Shown: positions 14,754-28,200, counted from the first letter of the stretch. The stretch is 64,000 nt of DNA from Albula goreensis (GCA_022829145.1 CM040755.1:10612563-10676562); one strand, 5' to 3'. Notes: generated from the sequence alone by a model not told the origin. A program made the numbers and translations.

Positions 14754-15779
14754 AAGTGTGTTTGTTTTCTGGGAATAACATTTTTGATGTATGAAATGTT
14801 AACCCTGGCATGTTTACTGAATGCTTATAGATGCAGAAGTATTAAAAGGTGACATCATCCTTACATTGTTCTGCTTCTCTAAATTAAAGTGTCTTGCCTG
14901 CTTTGAATTGAGAATAAGTATAAATTTTTAATCATATACCCTGACATTTCCTTCCGAGAAGAGTTGAATTTACCTTCAAAGAGGACTCAAGCCCTCACAG
15001 CAAATATGACAGCTGGGACTAACATGGCTATATAACAATGCGAAAGGTTTTAAGGGAAAGCAAATTAACAATGTTTATTGACATTATGCAGTATTGAACT
15101 CTGGCAAGCTCTGATAGGTGAAGCATGCATTTGTTCTAGCTTGTAGCCAGTCTGTCTGAGACTTTCCAGTGTATATGTGGCTGCATTAGGTCAGTGCTAT
15201 GGTAGGAGAAGTTCAATGGATACCTTATTACTGTTTTTACAAGCCAGCAGGGACACTGCCGAGATGGGGACACTGGTCTGCTGGAGACTGCCTTTTGGGT
15301 GAAATTATGCAGTTGAGGTCATGGCTCATGGCTCTGGTAATTGAGATTCCTGTGGTGCCCTGTTCATAAAATAGACCTATCTCAATGTCCTCAATGAATG
15401 TGCTTCTATCAGTCTGACCAACCAATAAATCACATACCAAATACAGTGTATCATCATTACCAGGTGGTAAAGAAATCATTCCACCTAGGCCTTGACTGAG
15501 CTGATGCATGGTAATTAGAATGGAAAAAATGGCTGTTATTTGGAATATGTGTTATTGGTTTCTTGAAATAAGTAAGATTGTCTGTCTTGCGCAAGATGCA
15601 GTCATTGTTTTGTGGAGCTGACTTTGTTCCATGTGGTTCAGAAAGAAATTTTATTCCAGTTGAGTGAACAAATCAGCACAAATATGTTGACTTAAAAGGC
15701 ATCTTTCTTCTGTGTTAGTTTGTATATGGCAATATACAAGCCAACAGTTCAAAGCTGAAAACCTTCTTCAACATTCTGT

Positions 15780-17280
15780 TTGTGTGCGTGTTTGTTTCAT
15801 GCAGTGTTGTCCGGAGTTATCAGTGAAAAAGGCTTGTTTCTGTTCAGCGCCTCGGTTAAAATGACTCGCACTCATGTGCCATTTTTTTGGTTGTCAGCTT
15901 TCTAATTTTTCGTTGCTATGAGACAGTCGGTAGGTCATTGCCAACGGGGGAGCTTGGATTAGTCTGTGGAGTTGAGACGCAGCGTTCAGTCCCGAGCAGC
16001 AAAAACTGGACGCTCACCGAGAAATTCTGGGATTAGCAAAGACATGCTGGTGTTTGTCTACCCGTGCTTTAATCCTCTCAACCCCTTTGATGACAGGATA
16101 ACCATTTCATATCGTGATAAAAGACCTGCCTCCATATACTCCCACCCCTCTACAGCTTTACTAACATGGAACAGGAACATGCCTCAGACCGTAAGATGTT
16201 AACCAACGACAACGTTAAAAAAATATGAATTTCATGGTACAGCACTTGGTGTGCAATGGTTAATTTAGGCATCTGCCACTATTATATGCACCCTCACGGC
16301 TCATACTATAATAATCTAGGATTCAGTTGCAAGAAAACGCATGATATCCCGCTAGATATCACGTGAGTGCACGTGGATAATATTTTATTTTATGGTGCCT
16401 TTATGATAATCGATTTTCTCTCATCTACAAATAAAAATACTCATAAACTAAAGAAATAAAAAGTTGTATTTTGATCCGCTTAGTACATTTTTACTTCGCG
16501 TATGTAATTGTGAGCTGTTTAGGCGTATTCCCCATCTTGCCAAATAGGAACGAAACTTGGTTGTCCACGGTTTTTCGAAAAGTGGAAAACAGCTCCCTCC
16601 CAGAGCCAAGACTAGGCATGAGTTTAGTGGAGCTGTCCAGAGGCTGTGGTCCTGAAATCAATACAACTACAAGAGAGCGCTCTTAGGAAATGTCCTTTTT
16701 TTCCTTGTGGTGAGAGTTTATAATGAGTCAAGGGTTATTGTAACTGTACAAGATGGATACAGTCTCAATGGTTTTGGACCATACATTTATAAATGATTGA
16801 TGTATAGCCCTGAAATGTAATGTGATTTTAATTATTGTTTGTAGTATCGCATGAAGGTTCTAGGTTTAACCATTTTCTCCTAATAAACATGGTGTCTATG
16901 ATCGAATGGTTGTGACAAATTATGTATTAGTAACCTCTCTATTAGAAATGAACTTCGATTTTTGCCTTTTTTATCCACCAATTTGAAACGTGCTTCTAAT
17001 CCATGGGGTTTCGTCCGCAGACTATTTTATTTGTCTATTTCAAAAAATGAGAACCGAACAGTGCTCGGTTGAAACTACAGTTAAAACGTGCGTTCCTGTG
17101 GCAAGAAAATTAGATATATAGCCGAAACAGGTATACAGTATTTAAAATTGTTCAGCGAATTACAGTATGTTCGATGTAGAACTTGGGAGCGAGAGGGAAC
17201 AGAAGCGACCAGGTGATTGGTTAGATTTATATGACATCACTTGCACTCTGCTGCCTTGGTGCCTGTAAACTGTAAAAAAT
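15780..17280 (+). promoter_or_regulatory. chrm4: CpG-retaining 5' region of chrm4
   Basis: CpG dinucleotides become clearly more frequent here than in the flanking DNA, by eye (for example around 15,965-16,075 and 16,490-16,680). A good donor-like site (acc/gtaagat, cut after 16190) could end an alternative untranslated exon. A REST half-site-like string, ttcagcgcctcgg, lies at 15843-15855 without a good second half. Together these suggest a promoter region upstream of chrm4 exon 1, but no transcript was available to confirm it. Confidence 0.4.
17216..17239 (+). promoter_or_regulatory. chrm4: Candidate chrm4 core promoter boxes
   Basis: An inverted CCAAT box (attgg, 17216-17220), a TATA-like tttatatg (17226-17233) and a CRE-like tgacatca (17232-17239) lie close together. 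A transcription start about 25-35 bp downstream would give a leader of roughly 330 nt before the ATG at 17588. The arrangement is typical of a class II promoter but rests on short motifs only. Confidence 0.35.
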
Positions 17281-17293
17281 CAGATCCTTGCAG

Positions 17294-17380
17294 ATGAGGG
17301 GCACATCTGGCGGAGTCCAAAGTGCCTCCTTCTTAAAAAGAAGTTGTCACTTCCGCCCAAGGCGTTTCGGTCACCGGTAA
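17294..17380 (+). other. Upstream ORF 1 in the predicted chrm4 leader
   Basis: An ATG at 17294 opens a 28-codon frame ending at TAA 17378-17380. It is wholly upstream of the receptor start. It matters only if transcription begins upstream of it, as the candidate promoter implies. The encoded peptide is not recognised. Confidence 0.4.
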
Positions 17381-17436
17381 CTTGGAACGGTAATCTTTTT
17401 AACGAGACATTAACTTTGTGGTGAGGGGAGACAAAT

Positions 17437-17517
17437 ATGAAAATGTCTGATATTTTGGAAAGTGAAACAGAGGCAAAGATCGTACAAAATGAAGACAGCG
17501 CATTTAAAAACGCGTGA
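17437..17517 (+). other. Upstream ORF 2 in the predicted chrm4 leader
   Basis: A 26-codon frame starts at ATG 17437 and ends at TGA 17515-17517. It lies 70 nt before the predicted receptor ATG, so reinitiation downstream is possible. The peptide is not recognised. Confidence 0.45.
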
Positions 17518-17580
17518 GGGGGGTAACTTTTAGGGTAAGATTTGAGAGGGATTTCTGCTTGGTTAAGCAACTGGAAAATC

Positions 17581-17601
17581 ATGAAATATGAGTGGCACTA
17601 A
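17581..17601 (+). other. Six-codon uORF overlapping the chrm4 start
   Basis: The ATG at 17581, with A at -3, opens six codons and stops at TAA 17599-17601. The predicted receptor ATG (17588, also A at -3) lies inside it, one frame over. Ribosomes starting here would terminate 11 nt past the receptor start, which would reduce receptor translation. Confidence 0.5.
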
Positions 17602-17642
17602 CATCACAGGAGCTGACTGGCCATCGTCCTGGAACTTCAATG
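17588..17642 (+). CDS. chrm4: chrm4 coding exon 1: N-terminus of the muscarinic M4 receptor
   Basis: The ATG at 17588 starts 18 codons (MSGTNITGADWPSSWNFN) plus one G, then a strong donor (aatg/gtgagtt, GT at 17643-17644). The in-frame codon just before the ATG region is a stop (TGA 17582-17584), so this is the first usable ATG in the frame. The phase (1) matches the acceptor at 33822/33823 exactly, giving Gly19-Ser20-Met21. The exon supplies an N-glycosylation sequon (N5-I-T), and a second (N18-G-S) is completed across the junction, as expected for the extracellular N-terminus of an aminergic GPCR. There is no cleavable signal peptide, which is normal for this family. Human CHRM4 codes from a single exon, so a separate coding exon 16 kb upstream is notable. 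The alternative is that this is untranslated and Met21 (33828) starts the protein. Confidence 0.7.
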
Positions 17643-20600
17643 GTGAGTTTCTTCAGATATTGTTACGGCATTAATGCACGTATAGTGGTGGACTTTTTTG
17701 GATGATGGATAATGACTATTTGTGAAGAAAAAAGACAATGATGCTTCAAGTTCCTAATGCACCTACTAAACTGAGATTAATTAATTAATATTTCCGACAA
17801 ATTATTATCTCAGGTATGTGCAGAAATCAAACCATTAAATATGATGTTCCCAGTTAACGCCCCGATCAAGGCAATCAATTAAACTGAAAATATTATCTGA
17901 TATTTTTAGAAAGTAATCATTCCTCTTTGGCATTAATAAACTTCAAGTCTGTGAAATTGTATGAGGCAAAACAATGCTGCGACTCTGCATTTTCAATCAC
18001 AGATCTTAAAATAGGTTACTTGGTTTAAAATATACGGAACATTTGCATTATTAGGAATATTTTTTAGCTTGAAAGGAGGAGTATTCAAAAATCGAAAGTA
18101 CATATTTTAACAATAAGTCTCTGCATTTAAAAATACTGTTTTCATAACCCTAGCCCAGGTTAATGTGCTGCTCTTCCTTCGCTTTACATTGGCAGGCACA
18201 AAAACTGAAGAAAAACAGTTGTGTATGGTACTGTAAACACTTGGAATGATTATAGTACAGCGCGCACCGTCTAAATCTGGTAGTTGCGGTCTGTTTCAGT
18301 GAAGAAGCGCGCTGGTCAAACAAAAGAAATACGGTTGTGAACATAACAACAAATAGCATAGTGTTTTCATATCACTGAAAAACATGATTGTTTAAACATT
18401 AAAGTATGCATTTTAGCCGACAATATATGCATGCTATGTCATGAAAGATTGGCTAGAAGTATTTCAACCAACTTAAAGGGTCGCATTGTTTCTGTTGAGA
18501 CTGATAAAACTAATATTCTTTTCCAATAAAATGGAAGTATTCGCGATATAATCACATTTTTTTTCTTTATTTATCAATATTTCGTAGCTGTTCTTGACAG
18601 TCAAATTGGGACTGACATGCTTGGCGCTTTTGAGATTGGAATGTGCACAATGTCAGGTATGACATGTTTATTCACAAATGAAGGAAGAGATGCTTAGAGT
18701 CTGGTTCTTTCCCAATTTTATCGTGCAATTGGCTAGAGCGTAGAGAATAAGCTAGTATTTATTTCAGACATGCTATAGCCATCATGAATGTAAATATATA
18801 ACATGCAACTTCATTCAATATACAGCAAAGATTGCAATGGAATGAAAGCGGATGGAATGCAGATTAGTTTCCCATTATAAATGTATGTGCGCATACACAC
18901 ATATTTATACGGTTACACATTTATACGTGTTTTAACTCAACAACTTTAACTGACAACCTAACAACATAACATAGTATTCATACAATTAAACTCTCAGCAA
19001 GGAAAAGCGCGAAACCCACTGCATGGAGTCTGTAAGTAATGGCAGATAGAGATGCTCATATACCAAATATAGACTATATATAATAAATTATATAACCTGA
19101 AAGACAAATTATATGATTAGACCACATTTATATTTGTGGGTATTTTCCAGTTGTTTTAGTTTTACTTTAGCTTTTACAGATGAAATGAAATACATTAGGC
19201 ACACATAATGCCTCCGGATAAAAAGTAATCAAATAAATAATAAACACATACATATGGGAAAGTGAAATGTCTTTGTAATAATTAATAATTATATATACAG
19301 CATACAATTCAACATGTATGTTGCAAGAACACAGTCTCTCTTGGAATGAATAAGTAGAGAAGGGTTCCATACAGGAACGTGCAGGAACATTTCCAAACGA
19401 TTCAATCACGTGGTTTAGAAGAACACTGAGTTGTGACTGGCCACAAAGCTTACATAAGGTCTTGCCGTCGAACATTATCACTTTATTTGTAATGTTGGTG
19501 TCTTTCCTACCCACTGGTGTAGGATTTCTTTTTCTTCAATCACAAAATGTCCATTTAGATCGTTTTTGTGGAATGCATTTGGAAGCGTGTGGGGCTGTTG
19601 TGGTTTCTAAGTGCCTTTGCTGGTATTGCATTAGACCCCTGATGTGCTGGCGAGCTTGATCAGCCACGCATAGGATGACCATGTTGGTCGAATGGAATGT
19701 TTCATGTCATAACATTGAGCACCATTAGTAGCTAATGTGATCGTGTCGACTGTTCCTCTGAAGTGCTGCACAAAAGTATACAAAAAGACACAGACTAACA
19801 TCTATCTACCTATACATAAAACAAGAAACTATGTGACTGAAAATACCAGACACATCTGCCAACCTCTTTGCCTCAGTACCCACCTCCTTCAGTAAATGAT
19901 GGTATATATCGCCTTCGAAACAGTCTGAAGTCCTTTGAGTTTGTACTCCGTATCATTTCACCGCAGGGTAATGGATATGCATTTAATGTGTTTTATTTCT
20001 TAACCACTGCTGTAGGCTGGGGAGTGGGCTCCAGCCCTTAATGAAATGCAGAGCTTTTCCCCTGAGAAAGTAATGCAGAGATTACCATTTTGACTGCTGG
20101 GATTTATGTCAGTTCCACAGATATCAAAGAGATGAGATGCGAGCCCCCTGATCAAATGTAATAATTTCTAGCAGTACAGCTCTCAATAACTGATATGCAC
20201 GTACACCGATCTATCATTGCCCTGCTCACAGGAATTCAACCCCACCTCGTTTTGCCAGGTGCCAGCATTTTCAGTGTTTGCTAATATGCCTCCTGCCCTC
20301 AGGTGAAAATGTATGACACTCTGGCTTGTTAAAGCAGAAGGTTCTCACAGTGCCCTTCAGACAAGTTCTGCAGGATTCATGAACTGGCAAACAGTTGATA
20401 TATCGAGTGAACGATGAGGAGGGCGTGTCCCTCTGCCATGAAACCCCAAACTAATTGGACAGAAAGCGACCTTCTCCGGTCATTTTCCTCAACACCTGGA
20501 TGACAGATCTGTAAATTCCCTATTTGTCACAGTGTGTGCCAGGAACCAGTGTGACTTGGTAGGTGATTAAAAATTCAGGATCATGAATGAAAAATGAACA

Positions 20601-21829
20601 GCAGGCGTACCAAAGCGTGTTGGGGTTCCACCCCTAAGGGAGTCAATTCATTCAGCGACGTTTTAACATCTTTTTATCACTGCATGTGTCACATTCATAG
20701 CTGGATAATGGCTTGGAAACAGAGATCACAACATAATATAGACACACGGCATTCCAACTGTAGTTGTCCCTCATGTGTTGAAATTGGACAGTGTTCTTTC
20801 AAACAATTATTTCAAAAATGAAATAAAAAAGTGTAAAACTCTTGTCATCACCACCCCCTTTCCTCCTCCACACACCCACTTCCCTACCCAAAGTGAAACC
20901 TCACTCTCCTATGACTATTTCTGCCCCAGAAATCTTGCATATAAATCCTTTCATCTTGGAAATTGACACATTTATCTACTGATTCTGGGGGATCATGTGT
21001 AACCCATGCCTTTCAAGTAAGAAACCAACAGTACAGAACAGTACAGAATACAGCAAGACAAGAATGTCAGTCTCATATCAAACTAAAGACAACCAATGAT
21101 TTGCTTGTCTTCACTCTATTGGATGATGTCATTATCCGTGTAAGTCCATATAAACACCCAGCTGATCAGTGGCCAACAAGCCGACTTCATGTGAGTCACA
21201 GTGTAACCTGTCTAAGTCAGGAAATTGACATTTGCAACACCACACAAAACAAATCAGACTCAAGACATACATATTTGATCTGAAGACCCAATTGCTTAAT
21301 TAAAGATACCCACATCCTTTATTTAAACATGTGAATATATGCTATGATCAGTAAAGTCATTTCTTGACCTGGGGGAGTGACACCACTTTCAAGTTGTTCT
21401 TGACTACATTAGACTGCTGAGCTACAGGCGTGGTTATGAGATTCTGTGGTGAAGGTTCCCTGTGGCACATAACAAATATTTCTTTGATGTGCAACATACC
21501 TTACAGAAATCGCATGGGCACGCTATGTGTTAGCATGGTACATATACTGATAACTGTGTCAGTGACACCCACAAACACCCTAAACAGCTTTAATTCAGTG
21601 GACCTCTTCTTGGGAAGATCTGAAAGAAATGTGGGAGGAAGTTGACACAGCTGACACAGCTTCCATTCTGACGCAATATGTGTCACACAACATGCAACAT
21701 TATGGGAACATTGATGCAACATCCAGGGTTGGCTGCTCAACCTACATGAAGTGGGAAAGCCTGCTATTGGTCTGTGGTGCTGAAGCAGCAGAATTTAGTG
21801 GGGCAAGGGAGTGGCACAGTCACCCGCCA

Positions 21830-21842
21830 CCCCCCCCCCCCC
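21830..21842. repeat. C13 homopolymer
   Basis: Thirteen consecutive C residues inside the chrm4 intron. A likely site of sequencing or assembly length error. Confidence 0.9.
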
Positions 21843-24800
21843 GGTGCACTGCCCTGTCATGCCTGTGTGGTAACCCAGTTTTTGGGGAAGGAGGTGCCAT
21901 CTATGCCTTGGCCCAGTGTGCCAGCTCTAGGCACAGATGCTGAGAGCTCGCACAGACCGGGGGCCCAGGGGGACAAATTATGCTCCCTCAAAAGCCCAGT
22001 GAGCTTGAGTAATGCAATCTACTCCTGCAGGGGAGAAAAACTGCTTAAAACCCTCATCGCTGTGGAGGCTTGCTGCTCTCCAAATGATGGAATTGCAAAG
22101 AAAACTGTTTCACATGCAGTGATAGCATATGGTACGGAGGACAGTAAATATAACAGGTTTTTCCCAACCCTATTATTTTCAAGTCATTTGGAATTTTTGT
22201 GTCATTATGTAATGGCAATACATAGTTTAATGTCTATTGATTGTTGTCTATTGAAAAGCCCATTTATATTTTGTACTGTTTCATATTTGTCGCTTTTCAT
22301 TTTAGTTAATGAAAATAGAATTTTGCTATCACAGAAGACAGAGGACTCTAAAAATGGTCTGTTTCAGTTTTAGTTGATCCCTATGTATTTTACCAAGACA
22401 CATGATCAAACAGGATCCAGGTGCCATCACAATAGGGGGAAAAGTGAAATGAATTCAGGTTTTTTCAAATGGGTGGTGAAGCGACTGATTTTAACTGTCA
22501 CTACTAACAGCGCAGATGGCAAGATTATCACAATGGTACCAACTGCGACATCATTTCTGAACTGCGTGGTTCATACTCCGGCAGACGAAGGGGGTGCTCT
22601 CTCTCAGAGTGACATTTACGGAGTCTGGTTTGTGTTCCATTCGCTGACCCAGCACCAGCATGGGGGCACCAGTCTCAGTCAGCGTCACCAGGCCGTCCGC
22701 CTTGTTAATGGACATTATGATGAAATGAAATGTCAAGGTTAATTTCTTTCCCAGCGCATTAGGTCCTTCCATCTCAGGAGTCTGCAGTACATGTTGGAAA
22801 TTTTTTCCCCTCTATTTATGTGTGTCGCATTATCCAGCCCAGGGCACATTCTGTCTCCTCTTTCTGTCATTTTACCATTTAACTACCACCTCCAATCCGG
22901 CTGTTACTGTAACAAGAAATCCCCCGCACTGAAGTTTTAGAGATTGTAGTGGGCTGCCCTATTTAGCAACACATAAGAATGTTTATTAACATGTTCATGT
23001 ACTAAGACAAGAGCATAGCTAACTTTCACCACATCACGATGAACAGGTAGGGGTGGGAGGGGGATCAGCAGAGCCATGGAACTCATCTGACCTCATCAGA
23101 AAGATAAGGCCAGTCTGTCGGGTGCCATCCTCACACCCAGGATTTTATTAAATAAATTCAGCCTTTTTCCCACCTAATAAAATCAAGCCAGACTTACCAA
23201 GGCATTTTTATTGATCTTGGGGATTAAGAGTTTTAATTAGACGCTGTGACTAAGCCTTTGCTGTTGGAATATGAGGGGTTTTGGGGTTTGAAGCAGAATG
23301 TATTTTCTAATGTAGTGATAAAAACCTGCATGTTCCAGTGACTGCTGTTCTGTACTATTTTGGGAGGCTAACAGTTTACATGTTGAGCTTCCAATTGACC
23401 ATTTATACTTGTAAAGTGTATTGTTTTCATTTGCTAGTTTAACTTCTTCTTTAATGGAGCAGATTCATTTCACCAGATTTAACATTACAGATTAAAAAAC
23501 ACATAATTAAAAAAATACAATGTTTCTAGATTTATAATGCAGCCCTGTTAATATGTATGATCCTCTAACTTTTGTGTTATGCCCCATTTTTGCATCAGAA
23601 TGTCTTTTTCTATCACGAATTGAAAATAATTTCACACTTAATTTTTTTGGCATGCCGTAAAAAGGTTATAATTATCGTCTTGTTTCATGACGTCTTTTTA
23701 CTCATTATGGAGTACATCAGTGCCAGGGCCTCTCTCATTAGAGGGAAAACAAAGCCGAAAAGTCACCAGGAGAGTCTTATAGTGCTGTGCAGGATCTGGA
23801 CTAATGAGCATGCAGAATTATAGCAAGAGTAGAGCATGCTGGGATTGCCCCACTTCTGACAATCCATAAAAAGAAGGTTAAAAATCTGATGTGAATCTGT
23901 GATATTTTTTCTGAAGGTGTACACATTCCTTTTTCTCTGAGCTTACATCTGTGTATATACTATTATTTTTTTGTAGTGTATTTGAATTTCAAATGGTAAA
24001 TACTTGATAAACAATACCACTTTTGACTTTAGTCTGCATTTGAGATGGGAATATGTAACATTTCTCAACAGCACACTCAGTAGCCTTGTGTAAAATGTTT
24101 TCCATCTCGCAATCCTCATTGCTTATCTGGTGACACTTTTACTAACATTTAGTATTCACATAAAATATGAAAAAAGATTATAGTAATTCATGTGTATTGC
24201 ATTTGCAAGCAAAACTTATTTCCTCCTGAAGTTGTTTGAAATTTAGACTTCACCCTAGACTGAAGGGTCTGCATATTGCATCTGATGGAACAATTATGAA
24301 ACATGACACTGTGAGTGGATTTCATTAAATGTTTTCTGCTTTTCAGTCTTTTCTTCACACATTGAAAATTGAGTGTAGCCCACTGCTGTCCCTGTTTCCT
24401 CTGCTCACTTTGCAGCCCTCCATTTTGTGATAAAGGAATGCCTTTAGTTATCAGAAGCATCTGCTGTTTGCAGCACCCCTCCTGCTGTTCCATGCTGGCC
24501 ACCTGCAAACCATCATAATGTTGCACAACTGAAATCTGTTTGAACAGGATGCACTTTTGGAATGATTGTGGGCCAACTTCTCAAGTGTAGAGCTGTCTGT
24601 AGTGAAGGCTTCTAACTCTCTGCCTTGGTTGGCAACAAAGTCACCAATTCTGTAAGAGAAACATCAGGTCTAGAATCAGGTCAGATTCCTCATTATCTGT
24701 GGAGCCTGGAGATCATATTTCATAATATCTAATAATGGACCGCCCAAAAAAAGCACCATAGTTAGAGCTGAGGTAATTAATAAAGACATGAATTCATACA

Positions 24801-25190
24801 GGGAGGCAGAGAGTGGATGTAGTGAGAGTGCCTCTGAAAGGGCTTGTGATTATACCACTACAGCAATGTTAAATAGATTGTTGGAAGTGGCCATGTACCA
24901 GACAGCAGGGGGCTCTCCGCTTTTTCCACATGCAGTCACATATAGGTCTAGGCTGCCGGGCCAAACTGCTCTGAGCCCACAGATGTGGAACATGAAAGAG
25001 ATAACAGCATGGAATAATGTTGTTCCAGAGAAGTCATTCCAGAAAAAAGGAGAAGTTGCCAGTGGTTATCAAACTGACATACAAAATCTGCTGTAACTGG
25101 GGCACATGGACAGTGTAGGTTGTGCCTGATTACTTGAGACAAACTTTACTCTGTTGACAGCTCATGTGCTCTGCTTGTGTGAGGTGATAT

Positions 25191-25278
25191 GTATTATTAT
25201 TATTATGTATTATGTATTATCATCATCATCATCATCATTATTATTATTTATTATTAGTGTTATTATTAGTCTATTATT
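25191..25278. repeat. Compound ATT/ATC trinucleotide microsatellite
   Basis: Blocks of ATT, ATC and again ATT repeats with small interruptions, in the chrm4 intron. Confidence 0.9.
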
Positions 25279-28200
25279 GTTTTTAATATTTCAACCAGCT
25301 TAATGATGAAAGTGTCAATACAGTTTTAAGTTATTAGAAAATGACAGAATATGAAAATCTTGTGTGTTCATAGTACATTATTTAAAATGTACATACCTGT
25401 GGACATAAGAATAACTATATTATACATTGTGTGCTCTTTTCTAGTTATGATCACCTTATTGCAAATAGGCACTGATCCAAGTAAAAAACTTGCAACTACA
25501 AAGCAAGTTCATATGAAATTGTTTTATGAAGGTCGTGTAGAAAAAGGGAGAGCAGCCAATATGGACATTCTGCACTTGTGATTACAGAAATATCAAGAAG
25601 GGCCTGTTGACATTTGATTGTGTGCATAAGTCATTTGAGTTTTGATTATGGTTCCAAGCCCTGCAGTTAATTACCTCTTCCCTCAGAACACCTTAAGTGT
25701 CAGTGTGCAGAGGTTTAAAGTCTGTTCCCATTTACGGCAGACCTGCTCTGCATATTCTCTTTGGTGACACCTCCCCTTGGTGCCAGCACTAAATCAACCT
25801 AAGCTCTGTCATTTAATGAGACCTTATCAGGGCTCACAAGCTCTCTCTCACTTCTAATCAGCAGACTGAGATGACTTCTGTGAAGCGGTTTGTCACAAGA
25901 AGGAGAAGAAGAAGAGGTGTTTCTCAAATACATTTCTGATAGAGTTTACTCTTGACAAGCAATGAGGTGCTTCAGTAAATGGCCTGAGGAATTGTACCTG
26001 TCTGAGAGCCCTGCTCCTCATGATAGTGAATGCTTCTTTGTACCTCTGCCTCTTCACATGTGGGTGCTGTGCTGATTGTCCAGTACATGCTGTACCAAAT
26101 GGAACAGGTTTTTTAACCATTCTTTGGTTTGTAGATATGCAATATAAAGGGCTAAGCATTTTTATTCTTCAAAAAATCTTGGAATCAAGATATACTTTGA
26201 ATATGTGAGCAAACCAGGAGAAAATATGTCAAAACATCCAGATGGAAATCTAGATTGAGTAAAGATTTGAGTAAAACGAATTAATAAAAATATGGGAATA
26301 GATCATGATCGATCACCTTGCAAGTTTCATTTTTCTCTAATACAATCTTTCTTATTAATACGAGCTAAACGTTTTTACTGCTGACCTTATATCCTGCTGC
26401 CCAATGAAAGCAGAACTGAAATAGGCATTGAAGTCTGTCTATATGGGAATAAAACAAATCCAATCAGGTTGCTTTATTTGATTGTGGGCTGGTCCCGGGA
26501 GCCTGGGGACTCTTTGATCTCAGCATATGAGTCCTGCTGCTCATCCCTCATTGACTTTCTGTCCGGCCATTTCCAGCTCTACCCCCTCAGTTCTCATACG
26601 TTAACAGGATAGATGGCAGAGGACAAGTGAGTAAATGAATAGATATCATAGATGAGGCTGGCTTTTCAGGGAAGTCATTTCTGGGTAGATACTGAAAGAG
26701 AGACTGCCATTTCTGCCTTGTGAGGGATTTGTGAAAGTTGTTCCACTCAGCCACTGCTGATTTCTGACAAATCAAAAAGAACAAATCTCTCGAACTTCAT
26801 TGCATTTTTACAGCCCACTTTATTCATCCTCACATATTTCATTGGAAAATAACCTTGCTCTGAAAAGTCCATTTTAGTGACTGTAAAATGACATTTTCTC
26901 TGTACATAAAAGTTATGAAGTGGTGTTGCTTTTCAACTCTCACGGTCTGGTTTTGCATTATGAGTATTTACTCAGGTAGAGTCAGGATGTTCAGCTGATT
27001 TGGCCTTTATCAACTCTGTGACTGTACAGACTGAGCGAAACCTGGCTCAGACTGTGGCTGAATGTCAAATGAGCAAAAAATATCAGCTCCTCATTCATTA
27101 TCGTATGTGGAGCTTCTTTGTGATTCTTTGTCATGTCAAATAAACTATATTAAATTTGCGTATTTATTCAGTCTTTTTCATGTCAATATGATTCATAGGT
27201 CTATTCTGGCTGAATATAAAATGGAAGACCTTGTTGTCTTACATAAGCATCACATTACCTGTTTAGTCACAGAAGTGAGTGGGCACAGGAATGAAGTGAT
27301 TTAACCTGTTGAAAGACACGCCAGGTTAAAATCAACAGAGCCAAAAACAGAGAAAATAAATGTTTCCAGTATATTCAGTCAATGATGAGCGTAGCCTCTC
27401 AGTGCCCTTGGTATCTCAGAGACTGGACAAAGTCCCCACACAGTCAACTGCTATCTGGGGTGTTTAACAGCCAGGCATTGCTAATCTAGGAGGACATTAC
27501 CGCCAAACACAGTCAGTCAATGACAAGACTCAGCATGGGCTAGTCACAGCATCTCGCCAGGCCCAAGACGCCATCATACTCCATCTTCCTGATCGATTTC
27601 TCGCTGCTAGTTCCAGTGAATCAGACAGGCCAGAAAGGCCTCCACAGCCAGCGCATCAGGGCCCTAGCGAGGGGGCGGTAGTGCAGGGCAGTCATCCGCA
27701 CAGAGGCGCTCATCAATATTCATATTCATCACAGAACAGAGGGGCACCAGCAGTGCCTGAAAACGGTCAATATTTCAACCTGACATGTTTTTGATATGCT
27801 AAATCATACAAAGCAAAACAGATGTTTTTGCAATATGAAATATAAATACTTACATAAAATATTTAATCCAGATTTTACGTTCACGTAGATATTGTCCTTG
27901 TATTCCTTACACAGCACGGTGGGTATGATGCATGGTCATTCCTTTTGACCAGATGTCTCAGTGATAAATGCAATCAGGTGGAATAGCAACTTTTTGGAGT
28001 TTGGACTGTATTAAATCAATGATAGTTTAGTTGAATGATTAGTTGAAAGCATGTGTACAGCAGATCCGAAAATGTTTCCAATCTATAAATGTATGATCTT
28101 AGAAATGTCTGTATATATGACCTTGTTCCCTAATGCAACCCTTCAGACAGATTCACCTGGAAAAGAATGACTGGAAAAGATATGTGGAACGATGGGCTAA

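Larger units (their letters stand above)
1..15780. other. Gene-free upstream flank of chrm4
   Basis: I could not support any protein-coding exon here on either strand. The open frames are short (at most about 120 codons), lack recognisable domains and are not flanked by matched splice sites. The sequence is AT-rich with scattered simple repeats, two short perfect hairpins near 5.75 and 6.3 kb and a foldback element near 9.0 kb, all listed separately. In human the gene on this side of CHRM4 is AMBRA1; nothing here could be recognised as an AMBRA1 exon. The AT-rich block at about 880-1,300 could be a 3' untranslated region of a gene to the left, but that is a guess. Confidence 0.55.

Noticed and set aside
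16559..16650. Two REST-like strings (ttgtccacggt and ggagctgtcc)
   Set aside because: Each fits only part of the motif, with poor matches in the other half. They are at the level of chance for a half-site.
20285..20305. Reverse CTCF-like string ctgccctcaggtga
   Set aside because: It has two mismatches in the core and was not judged reliable beside the full match at 31,738.
21774..22373. 199-codon open frame on the + strand
   Set aside because: It crosses a C13 tract, has no recognisable domain and turns into low-complexity hydrophobic sequence. Most likely chance.
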